A stretch of 64,000 nucleotides of DNA. It comes from Pseudoalteromonas lipolytica. GTDB lineage: Bacteria > Pseudomonadota > Gammaproteobacteria > Enterobacterales > Alteromonadaceae. Position numbers and translations under genes: made by a program. Numbering within the stretch: the stretch's first letter is position 1; each line of letters begins with the position of its first letter. Under the pieces are notes generated by a model, which was given only the letters and a program-made list of their open reading frames with translations, was not told the DNA's origin and did no database searches. The stretch is taken from positions 62,001-126,000 of the forward strand of contig NZ_FPAZ01000008.1 of assembly GCF_900116435.1 (NCBI RefSeq), in the 5' to 3' direction. Below, piece after piece: positions 25,264 to 34,612 of the stretch.

Positions 25264-26160
25264 TTAAGCTGTATAACAGTGTTTTATTTCTTCAATCATG
25301 GCGTTTGCAATTGGCGAATTAGCGTTTGTTTTTGAGGTGATCAACACCACCGGAATATCATAATGGTACTTGGCTGGTTGAATAGCCTTAAACATACCTT
25401 TATCTACCCAGAACTGCGCATAGTGATCGGGTAAATAACCAATAAACTCACCCGATAGAATCAAGTGGGCAATGCCTTCATCGTGATAAGCCACCGCACT
25501 GTTTTGATAATTCAAACCGTCGTTACGGCTTTCTTTATCGCGCATATAGTTACTGGTGATTACTTCAGCTTCTTTTATTAGTTTATTAATGTGCCCGTCT
25601 TCGCAATCAAATAATGGGTGGCCTTTCGCACAATATAAAAAGTTGGTTTCGTTATGCAGGGGAGTGTAGTGTAAACCGCGAATATGATGGCGGCTCACGC
25701 CAATGCCAACGAGTGAGCGGCCATTAGCTACCGATGTTTCGACTTCTCGGGCTTCACATACATTAATATCAAACTGAATATTGTTACTCTTTCTTTTTAG
25801 TGTGGCTATGACGCGGGGGATCACACAGCGTGGGTCACTCACCATGGTATCTATCATGGCGATGCTTAAGCGCCCCGATAACTCATTTTTAGAGCTGGCG
25901 ACTGTATTGGCGAATGCTTCACATTGTTGTAAAAGCTCAATTGAAGCTTGATAAGTAATGGCGCCAGCATCGGTAATTTCAAACCCACTGCGGCCACGCT
26001 TACATAATTTAATGCCAAGCCTAACTTCTAAATCTGATAAATGAGCACTGATAGTTGAGCGGCCAATATTTAATCGCGACTCAGCCGCCGACAGCCCCCC
26101 ACACTCTACAATTGCTACAAAAACGCGCAATAAGCGCAGGTCTACATCATGAACTTGCAT
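25264..26160 (-). CDS. LysR-family regulator divergent from hutHU
   Basis: The 298-aa product has the LysR winged helix at its N-terminus (LRLLRVFVAIVECGGLSAAE, RLNIGRSTISAHLSDLE) and a substrate-binding effector domain. The start at 26160 (MQVHDVDLRLL) is preferred because the upstream extension to 26211 lacks a ribosome site and does not fit LysR N-termini. It is transcribed away from hutH across a 119-bp gap, the arrangement typical of a local regulator, so control of histidine use is likely but not proven. Most proteobacteria use HutC of the GntR family for this task. Confidence 0.9.
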   Translation of the reverse strand: MQVHDVDLRLLRVFVAIVECGGLSAAESRLNIGRSTISAHLSDLEVRLGIKLCKRGRSGFEITDAGAITYQASIELLQQCEAFANTVASSKNELSGRLSIAMIDTMVSDPRCVIPRVIATLKRKSNNIQFDINVCEAREVETSVANGRSLVGIGVSRHHIRGLHYTPLHNETNFLYCAKGHPLFDCEDGHINKLIKEAEVITSNYMRDKESRNDGLNYQNSAVAYHDEGIAHLILSGEFIGYLPDHYAQFWVDKGMFKAIQPAKYHYDIPVVLITSKTNANSPIANAMIEEIKHCYTA

Positions 26161-26279
26161 GGCGATTCTTATAGTTCGATAAATCTGGAATGAATAACGA
26201 TAATTATGCATTTGTAAAACATCTAGAGCAAGTTAGCATTGCATTAAATAAAACTAATCCTGTTCTTTAGGAGTTATAA

Positions 26280-27773
26280 ATGACATTTAAGTACGGTATT
26301 GACCAGTTAACGTTAGACAGCGTTAATGCTATTGCAGCGGGTACGTTACAGGCAGAGCTTTGCCAAGAAGCGATTGATAAAATTAATAAAAGCCGCCAAA
26401 ACGTAGATAAAATGGCTGCCTCTGATAAAGCCATTTATGGCATTAACACAGGTTTTGGCCCGTTATGTGATACGCAAATATCTCCAGAAGAAACTAACCT
26501 GTTACAAAAGAACTTATTAATTACTCATGCTGTCGGCGTGGGTGAGCCCATTGCTAAACCAATTTCAAAGCTAATGCTTATTACTAAAGTGCACGCACTA
26601 AGCCAAGGTTATTCAGGTATTCGTTTAGCGGTTGTAGAGCGCATGCTTAAGTTTATTGAGCTTGATATTATCCCGGTTGTGCCAGAACAAGGCTCAGTGG
26701 GCGCATCAGGCGACTTAGCTCCTTTATCACACTTATTTTTACCCTTATTAGGTGAAGGTGAGTTTTGGATTGATGGTGATATTAAGCCAGCTGCAGAAGT
26801 ACTCAAAGAGCATGGTTTAGAGCCAATGGAGTTACATGCTAAAGAAGGCTTAGCGCTTATCAATGGCACACAATTTATTTTATCGCATGCGATCACTGCA
26901 CTCACAAAAATGGGTTACTTACTAGACCTTGCCGATATAGCAGGGGCGATGAGTATTGAAGGTATGCAGGGTAGCCAATCACCGTTTCGTGAAGAGCTAC
27001 ATGCAATTCGTGCCTTTAAAGGTAATGTTGAAGTGGCAGCGCGTATGCGTCGCTTTTTCGAAGGCTCTGAAAACATGGCGTCGCACACAGATTGTGACCG
27101 TGTTCAAGACCCATATTCACTGCGTTGTATTCCACAAGTGCATGGTGCATCACGCAACGCATATAACCACTTAAAAGAACTTGCTGAAACAGAAATGAAC
27201 TCAGTAACTGATAACCCAATAGTTATCAGCGAAGAAGAAGCTATTTCGGGTGGCGGTTTCCACGGTCAACCCCTTGCTATGGTATTAGATTACGCATCAA
27301 TTGCGGCGGCTGAGCTTGGTAATATTGCTGACCGTCGTTGCTATTTATTACTTGAGGGTTTACACGGTTTACCGCGCTTATTAACCTCATCTGGCGGTTT
27401 GAACTCAGGCATGATGATCCCACAATACGTGACAGCGGCATTGGTAACAGAAAACAAATCACTGTGCTTCCCACCATCGGCAGACAGTGTACCAACATCA
27501 ATGGGCCAAGAAGACCACGTATCAATGGGTAGTATCTCGGGTCGTAAACTAAACCAGATTTTAGGAAACCTTGATAAAATTTTTGCAATTGAGCTGATGT
27601 ATGCAGCGCAAGCTATCGAATTTAGACGCCCTAATAAGTGCTCAGATATCATTGAAGAAAACTTTGCAATTATTCGTAACAAAGTGGCTAAGTTAGAAGA
27701 AGATCGTTTACTTAAACCTGACATTGATGCCATGGTTACACTCGTTAAATCGCAAGCGTTTAAAGTAAACTAA
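26280..27773 (+). CDS. hutH: Histidine ammonia-lyase
   Basis: The 497-aa enzyme converts L-histidine to trans-urocanate and ammonia, the first step of histidine breakdown. The Ala-Ser-Gly triad that forms the MIO prosthetic group is seen in GSVGASGDLAPL. Other family motifs are GINTGFG, FHGQPLAM and the conserved QEDHVSMG. TAGGAGT gives a clear ribosome site. It is followed after 11 bases by hutU, so they form an operon. hutI and hutG are not in the window. Confidence 0.97.
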   Translation: MTFKYGIDQLTLDSVNAIAAGTLQAELCQEAIDKINKSRQNVDKMAASDKAIYGINTGFGPLCDTQISPEETNLLQKNLLITHAVGVGEPIAKPISKLMLITKVHALSQGYSGIRLAVVERMLKFIELDIIPVVPEQGSVGASGDLAPLSHLFLPLLGEGEFWIDGDIKPAAEVLKEHGLEPMELHAKEGLALINGTQFILSHAITALTKMGYLLDLADIAGAMSIEGMQGSQSPFREELHAIRAFKGNVEVAARMRRFFEGSENMASHTDCDRVQDPYSLRCIPQVHGASRNAYNHLKELAETEMNSVTDNPIVISEEEAISGGGFHGQPLAMVLDYASIAAAELGNIADRRCYLLLEGLHGLPRLLTSSGGLNSGMMIPQYVTAALVTENKSLCFPPSADSVPTSMGQEDHVSMGSISGRKLNQILGNLDKIFAIELMYAAQAIEFRRPNKCSDIIEENFAIIRNKVAKLEEDRLLKPDIDAMVTLVKSQAFKVN

Positions 27774-27784
27774 GGGAGCAAATA

Positions 27785-29785
27785 ATGACTTTCCAAGAAC
27801 AAATTAAACAAGGGATCCCAAGCGTTTTACCAGAGCCTAAAGCTTATCCAAGCGATGCTAACCGCGCTCCAAAACGTAAAGACATTTTATCAGCAGACGA
27901 AAAGCAATTGGCTATTCGTAATGCGTTGCGTTATTTCCCGAAAGAGTGGCACCAAGAGCTAGCCACTGAATTTGCACAAGAGCTAAAGCAATTTGGTCGC
28001 ATTTACATGTATCGCTTTAAGCCTAACTATGACCTTAAAGCACGTTCAATTAGCGATTACCCAGCAAAATGTGAACAAGCTGCCGCAATTATGCTTATGA
28101 TCGACAATAACCTCGATCCTGCGGTTGCACAGCATCCAGAAGAGCTGATCACTTATGGTGGTAACGGTGCAGTATTCCAAAACTGGGCTCAGTACTTATT
28201 AACCATGAAGTACTTAAGTGAGATGGAAGAAGACCAAACGTTACACATGTATTCAGGTCATCCGATGGGGTTATTCCCGTCTTCGGTTGAAGCACCGCGT
28301 GTTGTTGTTACCAACGGTATGATGATCCCGAACTATTCAAAACCTGATGATTGGGAAAAATTCAATGCACTGGGTGTAACGCAATATGGTCAAATGACCG
28401 CAGGTTCATTCATGTACATTGGCCCGCAAGGTATCGTTCACGGTACAACTATTACGGTAATGAATGCGTTCCGTAAAGTACTTGAAAAAGGCGAATCACC
28501 AAAAGGTAAGATTTTCTTAACTGCTGGTTTAGGCGGCATGAGTGGCGCACAACCAAAAGCGGGTAATATTGCAAACTGTATTACAGTGTGTGCAGAGGTA
28601 AACCCGAAAGCGGCTACAAAACGTCACCAACAAGGTTGGGTTGATGAGCTAATTGATAACATGCCTGAACTTGTTGAACGCGTACGCAGCGCGCAACAAA
28701 ACGAAGAAGTGGTTTCAATTGCGTTCATTGGTAATATCGTTGATGTATGGGAAAGCTTCTTAGCTGAAGATATTTTTGTTCACTTAGGGTCAGACCAAAC
28801 ATCACTGCATAACCCGTGGTCAGGCGGTTATTACCCAGTAGATATCAGCTACGAAGAATCAAACCGTTTAATTCGCGAAGAGCCAGAAGTATTCAAAGAA
28901 AAAGTACAAGCGACGCTTAAACGCCATGCTGATGCTATAAACAAACACACAGCAAAAGGCACATATTTCTTCGATTACGGTAATGCATTCTTGCTTGAAG
29001 CATCTCGTGCTGGTGGCGATGTGATGGCTGAAAACGGTATTGATTTTAAATACCCGTCGTATGTACAAGATATCCTTGGTCCAATGTGTTTTGACTATGG
29101 TTTTGGTCCATTCCGTTGGGTATGTACCTCAGGTAAGCCAGAAGATTTAGATAAAACCGATGCCATTGCTGCACAAGTTCTTGAAAAAATTATGGCTGAG
29201 TCTCCAGAAGAAATTCAGCAGCAAATGCAAGACAACATCACCTGGATTAAAGACGCGAAGCAAAACAAACTGGTTGTCGGCTCGCAAGCGCGTATCTTGT
29301 ATGCGGATGCACAAGGCCGCGCAGATATTGCCAAAGCTTTTAACGATGCAATAAATCGTGGAGAAATTGGTCCTGTAGTTCTTGGCCGCGACCACCATGA
29401 CGTAAGTGGTACTGATTCACCATTCCGTGAAACATCAAACATTTATGATGGTAGCCGCTTCACAGCCGACATGGCCATTCATAACGTGATTGGTGATGGT
29501 TTCCGTGGTGCAACATGGGTATCAATCCATAATGGTGGCGGTGTAGGTTGGGGTGAAGTGATCAACGGTGGCTTTGGTATGCTACTTGATGGCTCTGAAG
29601 CCGCTGAACGTCGTTTAAAATCAATGTTACTGTTTGATGTAAATAACGGTATTGCACGTCGTAGTTGGGCGCGTAACGAAGAAGCCAACTTTGCGATTAA
29701 GCGTGAAATGGCACGTACACCAAAACTGAAGGTGACGTTATCGAATAACGTTGATGACGAGATTTTATCGAACTTAGATTTTTAA
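27785..29785 (+). CDS. hutU: Urocanate hydratase, long form
   Basis: The enzyme hydrates urocanate to imidazolonepropionate using tightly bound NAD. Motifs include YGGNGAVFQNWAQYLL, SGHPMGLFPS, GLGGMSGAQPKAG and DYGNAFLLEA. At 666 aa it is about 110 residues longer than the common ~556-aa bacterial urocanase. A longer class exists in Shewanella-like bacteria and matches this one in overall arrangement. AAGGGAG precedes the ATG, and a bidirectional terminator follows. Confidence 0.96.
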   Translation: MTFQEQIKQGIPSVLPEPKAYPSDANRAPKRKDILSADEKQLAIRNALRYFPKEWHQELATEFAQELKQFGRIYMYRFKPNYDLKARSISDYPAKCEQAAAIMLMIDNNLDPAVAQHPEELITYGGNGAVFQNWAQYLLTMKYLSEMEEDQTLHMYSGHPMGLFPSSVEAPRVVVTNGMMIPNYSKPDDWEKFNALGVTQYGQMTAGSFMYIGPQGIVHGTTITVMNAFRKVLEKGESPKGKIFLTAGLGGMSGAQPKAGNIANCITVCAEVNPKAATKRHQQGWVDELIDNMPELVERVRSAQQNEEVVSIAFIGNIVDVWESFLAEDIFVHLGSDQTSLHNPWSGGYYPVDISYEESNRLIREEPEVFKEKVQATLKRHADAINKHTAKGTYFFDYGNAFLLEASRAGGDVMAENGIDFKYPSYVQDILGPMCFDYGFGPFRWVCTSGKPEDLDKTDAIAAQVLEKIMAESPEEIQQQMQDNITWIKDAKQNKLVVGSQARILYADAQGRADIAKAFNDAINRGEIGPVVLGRDHHDVSGTDSPFRETSNIYDGSRFTADMAIHNVIGDGFRGATWVSIHNGGGVGWGEVINGGFGMLLDGSEAAERRLKSMLLFDVNNGIARRSWARNEEANFAIKREMARTPKLKVTLSNNVDDEILSNLDF

Positions 29786-29798
29786 GTTGTGTCAATTC

Positions 29799-29836
29799 AA
29801 AAAGGCCATGTTGCACACGTAGCATGGCCTTTTTTA
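29799..29836. terminator. Bidirectional terminator after hutU
   Basis: AAAAAGGCCATG and CATGGCCTTTTTT flank a 12-base loop. A-run and T-run on either side allow it to stop both hutU and the opposing gene at 29843. Confidence 0.9.
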
Positions 29837-29842
29837 TTTTTT

Positions 29843-30241
29843 TTAAACTGAACGTGTTGTATCTTTCTTGTATGGAAACAGAAGCGTAATTATTGATGGA
29901 AAAATAAAGCCTTTTAAATATGAAAATACAGAAACGTCAGTGGGCGAGTTTGAAAAGTATGTAATGTATTGGGTAATAACTAAAATGAGTATACTAACCC
30001 ACATACTGAACAAGGCGCATTTCTTCTTTAAAATAACTAAAAACAAAGAGATAATAATAACTACGCGCACCAAAGATTGAAAGTGAGTAAGTAATGAATA
30101 ATCTATCGGAGGATTTAAAAAATATAAGCTTGAAATTTTTGTTAAGTGGTAAGCTATTAACACTATTCCAAGAGCGAAAATAATGCCCATTCTAATTTTG
30201 ATAGGTATGTTATTGATTGAGTTTACTCTTTTTTTACTCAT
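29843..30241 (-). CDS. Hypothetical four-helix membrane protein
   Basis: Not recognised. The 132-aa product has four hydrophobic helices (GIIFALGIVLIAYHL, VVIIISLFLVIL, FSMWVSILILVITQYI, IFPSIITLLFPY) and a basic N-terminus. The gene is very AT-rich and has no visible ribosome site before its ATG; a later Met at residue 18 could be the true start. It lies downstream of two other small membrane-protein genes on the same strand. Confidence 0.6.
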   Translation of the reverse strand: MSKKRVNSINNIPIKIRMGIIFALGIVLIAYHLTKISSLYFLNPPIDYSLLTHFQSLVRVVIIISLFLVILKKKCALFSMWVSILILVITQYITYFSNSPTDVSVFSYLKGFIFPSIITLLFPYKKDTTRSV

Positions 30242-30298
30242 AATTTATTATTTCATTAGATTTTATATTAGTAATATAGGGTGGGTGATTAAAGGTTG

Positions 30299-30673
30299 CT
30301 AAATTAATAAGCTTGTTAAACCTGATAATGCAACCAAGAAAAAAAGTGATGTTGAGGGAAACCGAAAAGGATTAATTTTTGCTTTGAGAGCAACAAGAAA
30401 GCTCAATATAGAAAAAGAGAAATTTAAGATACAAAGAAATACGATTAGCTCAATTTTGTCTGGGAAAAGTGCTACATATGCATAAGCTCCACCCATAATA
30501 AGTGTATACAGTGTCGTAATATGCCAACAGTAATAATTTAGCCATTTTGATGCTACAGGTAGGGTTTTATCAGCTAATAATGGAGCGGCAACTCTTGGTC
30601 CACCAATAAATGTATGAACATAAAACGTGATTACGCTCAAAATAGTTGCTTGCCATAAAAAATAAGCTTGCAT
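30299..30673 (-). CDS. Small integral membrane protein, likely paralogue of the neighbour at 30731
   Basis: The 124-aa product has four membrane helices with the motifs FYVHTFIGGPRVAAPLL near the N-terminus and YYCWHITTLYTL in the middle. The ATG at 30673 is preferred over one at 30685 because GGAG precedes it at eight bases. The neighbouring gene has the same length, helix spacing, an H-(S/T)-F-(I/L)-G motif and a W-H pair, suggesting an old tandem duplication. The conserved His residues in helices could bind a metal or a cofactor, but no function is known. Confidence 0.7.
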   Translation of the reverse strand: MQAYFLWQATILSVITFYVHTFIGGPRVAAPLLADKTLPVASKWLNYYCWHITTLYTLIMGGAYAYVALFPDKIELIVFLCILNFSFSILSFLVALKAKINPFRFPSTSLFFLVALSGLTSLLI

Positions 30674-30730
30674 AGATTTCTCCATTTTTATAGTTATGCA
30701 GTTTTTAATAGTTCCACTTTATAAAATCTT

Positions 30731-31102
30731 TTAGGCAAACCAAGGTAAAATACCAATTATGGTAAGGACTATCCAGCCGGGATGTTTTCCTTTAGTACCA
30801 ATTAGCACTAATACAGCGCCACACAGCATGGTAATAGAAACAATATTAATTAAAACCTCTGTGATAGATGAATTTGAGGTTGACAATGAAAGCCATATTA
30901 AAATACTTGCCATCCCAAACCCAAAAATAGAAACGAGATGCCATGAGGCCCATAAAATTCTAACCTGTCGCGCTTTTAGTAAGTCACCACCATGACTTGG
31001 GATTAGTTCGTTATCTCTTAGTTTTTGGAAAATAAGAATCTCACCTAAAAAAGAATGTATTAGGCCGAGAAAAATAGCCAGATAACCTGCTGCTAATATC
31101 AT
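30731..31102 (-). CDS. Small integral membrane protein with His motifs
   Basis: The 123-aa product has four helices with LGLIHSFLGEILIFQ at the N-terminus and ILWASWHLVSIFGFG in the middle. AGGA eight bases before the ATG supports the start. It is the first of three same-strand small membrane-protein genes (31102 to 29843). The 382-bp gap upstream to 31484 is AT-rich and shows no convincing gene. Confidence 0.72.
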   Translation of the reverse strand: MILAAGYLAIFLGLIHSFLGEILIFQKLRDNELIPSHGGDLLKARQVRILWASWHLVSIFGFGMASILIWLSLSTSNSSITEVLINIVSITMLCGAVLVLIGTKGKHPGWIVLTIIGILPWFA

Positions 31103-31484
31103 CGCATTTTCCTCGTGTCTTATAGTTTGATGGCGATTTTTTATAAATTGCTTTATAACGTGTGGCTTTTTTATTTTTTTGTCAATTGTTTTAATTGATA
31201 AACGGGTACATATGAATTTTTATGTTTTATCTAAAATTAATTAAGTTCCCCTTTATTATTCAGGCTTATAAATTTTAACTTATTCATAAGTTATTAATTA
31301 AAATGAATTTTATGGTAGGGCTTAGTGAAATTAAGGTGGGTTCCTATTACTAAATATAACATGAAGAGTGTTGAATCTATCAGCCTAGTACATTCAGGCA
31401 TAATTCGTTTTACTTGTTATTACCATTTAGGCGCATTGTTGAACTCTTTATCTCGGGTTATGCTGAATCAAAAAGGAGGTGACT

Positions 31485-31895
31485 ATGAGTAAAATATTAA
31501 CGGGTGGCTGTTGCTGCGGTGAAGTGAGTTTTCAGGTAACTGACAATTTTAAGCGTTTTTTCTTTTGCCATTGCGAGCAATGCCGTAAATTATCAGGTAC
31601 CGCGCATGCTGCAAATTTATTTACCTCACCCGATGCCATCGAATGGCTGAAAGGTGAGCATAATATTACACGTTTTAACTACCCAAATCGTGCATTGTCA
31701 CGTGCATTTTGTAAAACCTGTGGCTCTGCACTGCCATTTGAATCACAAGATAGCAGCTATCTTTTGGTGCCAGCTGGTAGCTTAAACGAAGAGCCAAGCA
31801 AAGAGCTCGACGCACAAATATTCTGCGAAGAGCAAACCGAATGGCATAAAAATGGGTTAAATGGTAAAAAGCTGATTGGCTTTGGTCGAGATTAA
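31485..31895 (+). CDS. GFA-family (Mss4-like) zinc protein
   Basis: The 136-aa product has the Cys pattern of glutathione-dependent formaldehyde-activating-like proteins: GGCCCGEV, FCHCEQCRKLSG and AFCKTCGSALPF, which make two zinc sites in the Mss4-like fold. The original GFA enzyme speeds formation of S-hydroxymethylglutathione, but most members are uncharacterised. The start is decided by an excellent AAGGAGGTGA Shine-Dalgarno seven bases before the ATG at 31485, while an in-frame GTG at 31479 overlaps that site. Confidence 0.92.
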   Translation: MSKILTGGCCCGEVSFQVTDNFKRFFFCHCEQCRKLSGTAHAANLFTSPDAIEWLKGEHNITRFNYPNRALSRAFCKTCGSALPFESQDSSYLLVPAGSLNEEPSKELDAQIFCEEQTEWHKNGLNGKKLIGFGRD

Positions 31896-31968
31896 GCTCA
31901 TTTGATAAATACATAAAAGCATACTTACAGGTAAATAGTAAAGTTAGCGAGCTTAAAGGAAATAGCTT

Positions 31969-32910
31969 GCAGGAGGCGTTTTAACGCCGAGTTTTTAAGG
32001 TTCACGGCTGAAGCCGTTCCTACGCAGTTGAGTGTGTAGGCCGGACTTTATCGTGGTTTATGAGAATAGAGTGCGACACTATGTAGGCTGCTATAAGTAT
32101 GTAGGCCGCTATAAGTGCTGACCTACAAAGCAGAACACTTTCGATGTAGGCGGCGTTTTAACGCCGAATTTTTAAGGTTCACGGCTGAAGCCGTTCCTAC
32201 GCAGTTGGCGTATAGGCCGGGCTTTATCGTGGTTTATGAGAATAGAGTGCGACACTATGCAGGCCGCTATAAGTATCTAGGCCGCTATAAGTGGTGACCT
32301 ACACAGTAGAACACTTTCGATGTAGGTGGCGTTTTAACGCCGAATTTTTAAGGTTCACGGCTGAAGCCGTTCCTACGTAGCTGAGGGTGTAGCTCGGGCT
32401 TTAGCGCGATTTATGAGAATAGAGTGCGACACTATGTAGGCCGCTATAAGTATGTAGGCTGCTATAAGTGGCGGCGACCTACAAAGCAGAACACTTTCGA
32501 TGTAGGAGGCGGTTTAACGCCGAATTTTTAAAGTTCACGGCTGAAGCCGTTCCTACGGAGTTGGTGTGTAGGCCGGGCTTTAACGCGATTTATGAGAATA
32601 GAGTGCGACACTATGTAGGCTGCTATAAGTATTCAGGCCGCTATAAGTGGTGACCTACAAAGCAGAACACTTTCGATGTAGGTGGCGTTTTAACGCCGAA
32701 TTTTTAAGGTTCACGGCTGAAGCCGTTCCTACGCAGTTGAGTGTGTAGGCCGGGCTTTATCGTGGTTTATGAGAATAGAGTGCGACACTATGCAGGCTGC
32801 TATAAGTATGTAGGCCGCTATAAGTGGTGAACTACACAGCAGAACACTTTCGATGTAGGAGGCGTTTTAACGCCGAATTTTTAAAGTTCACGGCTGAAGC
32901 CGTTCCTACA
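31969..32910. repeat. Tandem array of about 177-bp units built from REP-like palindromes
   Basis: Six heads starting GTAGG or GCAGG lie at 31969, 32146, 32322, 32502, 32678 and 32854; steps are 177, 176, 180, 176 and 176 bp. Each ~57-bp head contains GGCGTTTTAACGCC and CGGCTGAAGCCG hairpins and ends in CCTAC, so the head is bounded by GTAGG...CCTAC. Each ~120-bp body adds three more GTAGG starts, including GTAGGCCGGGCTTTA and a GTAGGCCGCTATAAGTGG...CCTAC element. The final copy is a head only. The array fills the gap between the GFA gene and the gene at 32959, and no functional gene is seen in it. Confidence 0.93.
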
Positions 32911-32958
32911 TGAAAGCTTACATGTACTCGTTCGAACATGGTTGTCTCGCAAGTTGCA

Positions 32959-33390
32959 CTAATCTTCTTTATTTGCCTTTTTCGCTAGAATTTCAACTTG
33001 TGCTTTATCTGTTACACCCGCCATGCTTAGTGCGGCACTGCCAACTGATTCGTAATTAAGCTCTATTTTATCAAGCTTAGCGTCGTTTTTATCAGGCAGA
33101 CTTAAGCTTCGTGACGACATGCCTTTACTGAGAACACCTAAATTGTCGAACACTTTTTCTTCGCCGTCATTCATGATCACCTTAATACTTTTAAGGTTAA
33201 CGGTGCCATGCGTGCATTTGACTTTTATATGACTATATCGGCTTTTAGTTAAAGGATTAACAGTGTCGGTTTCACTTTTAAAGCTGACCTTTTTTTCAGC
33301 AATTGATTTCCAATCATCGTCGCCAGCAACGCTCTGCAAGCTAAATAAACCGAAGAATAACGCAATAGAAAGTAACTTGATTAGTTTCAT
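32959..33390 (-). CDS. Secreted hypothetical protein, resembles DUF2541
   Basis: The 143-aa product has a signal peptide (MKLIKLLSIALFFGLFS..., cleaved near QSVAG) and a beta-rich mature part: VSFKSETDTV, HIKVKCTHGTVNLKSIKVIM, SLSLPDKNDAKLDKIELNY. The pattern resembles the periplasmic DUF2541/YaaI type, though identification is weak. The start at 33390 is favoured by GGAGGG nine bases upstream; the frame is open to 33417. It ends 48 bases from the tandem array. Confidence 0.75.
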   Translation of the reverse strand: MKLIKLLSIALFFGLFSLQSVAGDDDWKSIAEKKVSFKSETDTVNPLTKSRYSHIKVKCTHGTVNLKSIKVIMNDGEEKVFDNLGVLSKGMSSRSLSLPDKNDAKLDKIELNYESVGSAALSMAGVTDKAQVEILAKKANKED

Positions 33391-33575
33391 TAGAATCCCT
33401 CCAAAAATTATTATCACTCAAAGATATAGCACATATTTATTTAAAGTGCCTCTGGTTCATCTATAAAGTAGAGCTATTTTTGATTTTAATTCGTATGAAG
33501 CAATACAGTTATATTTTCACCAACCTTACACAGCATGCTATGCTTGTTTAGTGTGCATAAGCTTATGGATTTTCA

Positions 33576-34031
33576 ATGAGATATTACTATTGTTTAGTGT
33601 TGTTCCTGTTCTCAAATTCACTTTTAGCAAGTGCGTTACTCGATGTTAAACCCAGTAATAAAACACAGTTTTTGTCATTGATAAAAGCGAAGCAGGGGGA
33701 CTATGCTCTTGTATCTGGCAGTGATGAAGTATGCAAAAGTGCACCGTTTACTTTGGTTAAACAGCCCACACAAGGCTTCACTTTAGGAAGCCTAATAGAC
33801 TTTAGTGATTTACATAACGGTACACAAACGAAGAAAATTCCTGATTTTTGCATCGTCACATCGAAACTCAAGTATTTCGTTAATGGCATAGTAAGAACTA
33901 ATCGCTACAGTCGCTGTAATGATGAAAGTGACGAAGGGACGACCGTTGAAGATTTGCGCTTCGAGGATAACGATAAAATAACCTATACACTCAGCCAGCC
34001 TTCGGTTAGTTGTGTATTTGAAAAGCAATAA
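33576..34031 (+). CDS. Secreted hypothetical protein, 151 aa
   Basis: Not recognised. A signal peptide (MRYYYCLVLFLFSNSLLASA) precedes a mature part with four Cys (EVCKSA, DFCIVT, SRCNDE, SCVFEK), consistent with two disulphide bonds in a small periplasmic or exported beta protein. The ribosome site is weak. The gene is followed after 62 bases by the MscS-like gene, and no shared function is evident. Confidence 0.65.
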   Translation: MRYYYCLVLFLFSNSLLASALLDVKPSNKTQFLSLIKAKQGDYALVSGSDEVCKSAPFTLVKQPTQGFTLGSLIDFSDLHNGTQTKKIPDFCIVTSKLKYFVNGIVRTNRYSRCNDESDEGTTVEDLRFEDNDKITYTLSQPSVSCVFEKQ

Positions 34032-34093
34032 TATGTTTTCTGGTAGGTTATTTAAGCCTATTATAGGCTTTTTGGCTGGAGCTAATTTACTCA

Positions 34094-34570
34094 ATGACTA
34101 ATCAATTCATTCAGGCATTTTTTGTGTTGGCTGTTTGTTTTATCGCTAGTTTGATTATTGACCGTGCGATAAAGCAGTTTCAACGTCGTTTTGACTCAAC
34201 AGCACTTGAAACCTTCCGACTGATTTCGAACTCGCAGCGCGCTATTTTACTTTTTGTTGGCATCGTACTGGCTCTTTCTAAGTTAGGCTTCGATGTGGCT
34301 GCATTGGTTGCTGGGCTTGGTTTAACAGGTTTTGCACTTGGTTTTGCGCTAAAAGACGCAATTTCTAATTTGGTTGCTGGTGTGATGATTGTCCTTTATA
34401 AGCCGGTAAAACTTGGCAATTATATCGAAGTGAGTAATTCAAAAGGCATCGTAGTCGATTTAAATCTTCGTTATATAACTATTAAAGGTGAAGGGGCGAT
34501 TCATTTAATTCCTAACTCATTAATTTTAAGCAATAAAGTATCTATCATTGAGCAAAAAGACGCTTCATAA
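34094..34570 (+). CDS. Minimal MscS-type mechanosensitive channel
   Basis: The 158-aa product keeps the core of the MscS family: two N-terminal helices, then the pore helix GLGLTGFALGFALKDAISNL with its Gly/Ala packing, followed by the beta domain (VGNYIEV-like LGNYIEVSNSKGIVVDLNLRY). The large alpha-beta C-terminal domain is absent; E. coli MscS has 286 aa. It could open under membrane tension to release solutes, and the short form may gate differently. Comparable short MscS-like proteins exist in other marine bacteria. Confidence 0.88.
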   Translation: MTNQFIQAFFVLAVCFIASLIIDRAIKQFQRRFDSTALETFRLISNSQRAILLFVGIVLALSKLGFDVAALVAGLGLTGFALGFALKDAISNLVAGVMIVLYKPVKLGNYIEVSNSKGIVVDLNLRYITIKGEGAIHLIPNSLILSNKVSIIEQKDAS

Positions 34571-34612
34571 ATAAACGCACCCGTTACTTGGTGCGTAATA
34601 TATCCTAAGTTT

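Noticed and set aside
30242..30298. Frameshift joining the two small membrane genes at 29843 and 30299
   Set aside because: Each has its own start and stop and the gap has no homologous frame.
31103..31484. 43-aa frame ending at the GFA start
   Set aside because: No ribosome site and no recognisable pattern; its end overlaps the strong Shine-Dalgarno of the GFA gene.
32115..32653. Two ~60-aa open frames inside the tandem array
   Set aside because: Both are the same repeat read in one frame; the frames persist only because unit lengths are near multiples of three, and neither has a ribosome site.
31969..32910. CRISPR array
   Set aside because: Repeat unit of ~177 bp is itself continuous and palindromic with no unique spacers and no cas genes nearby.
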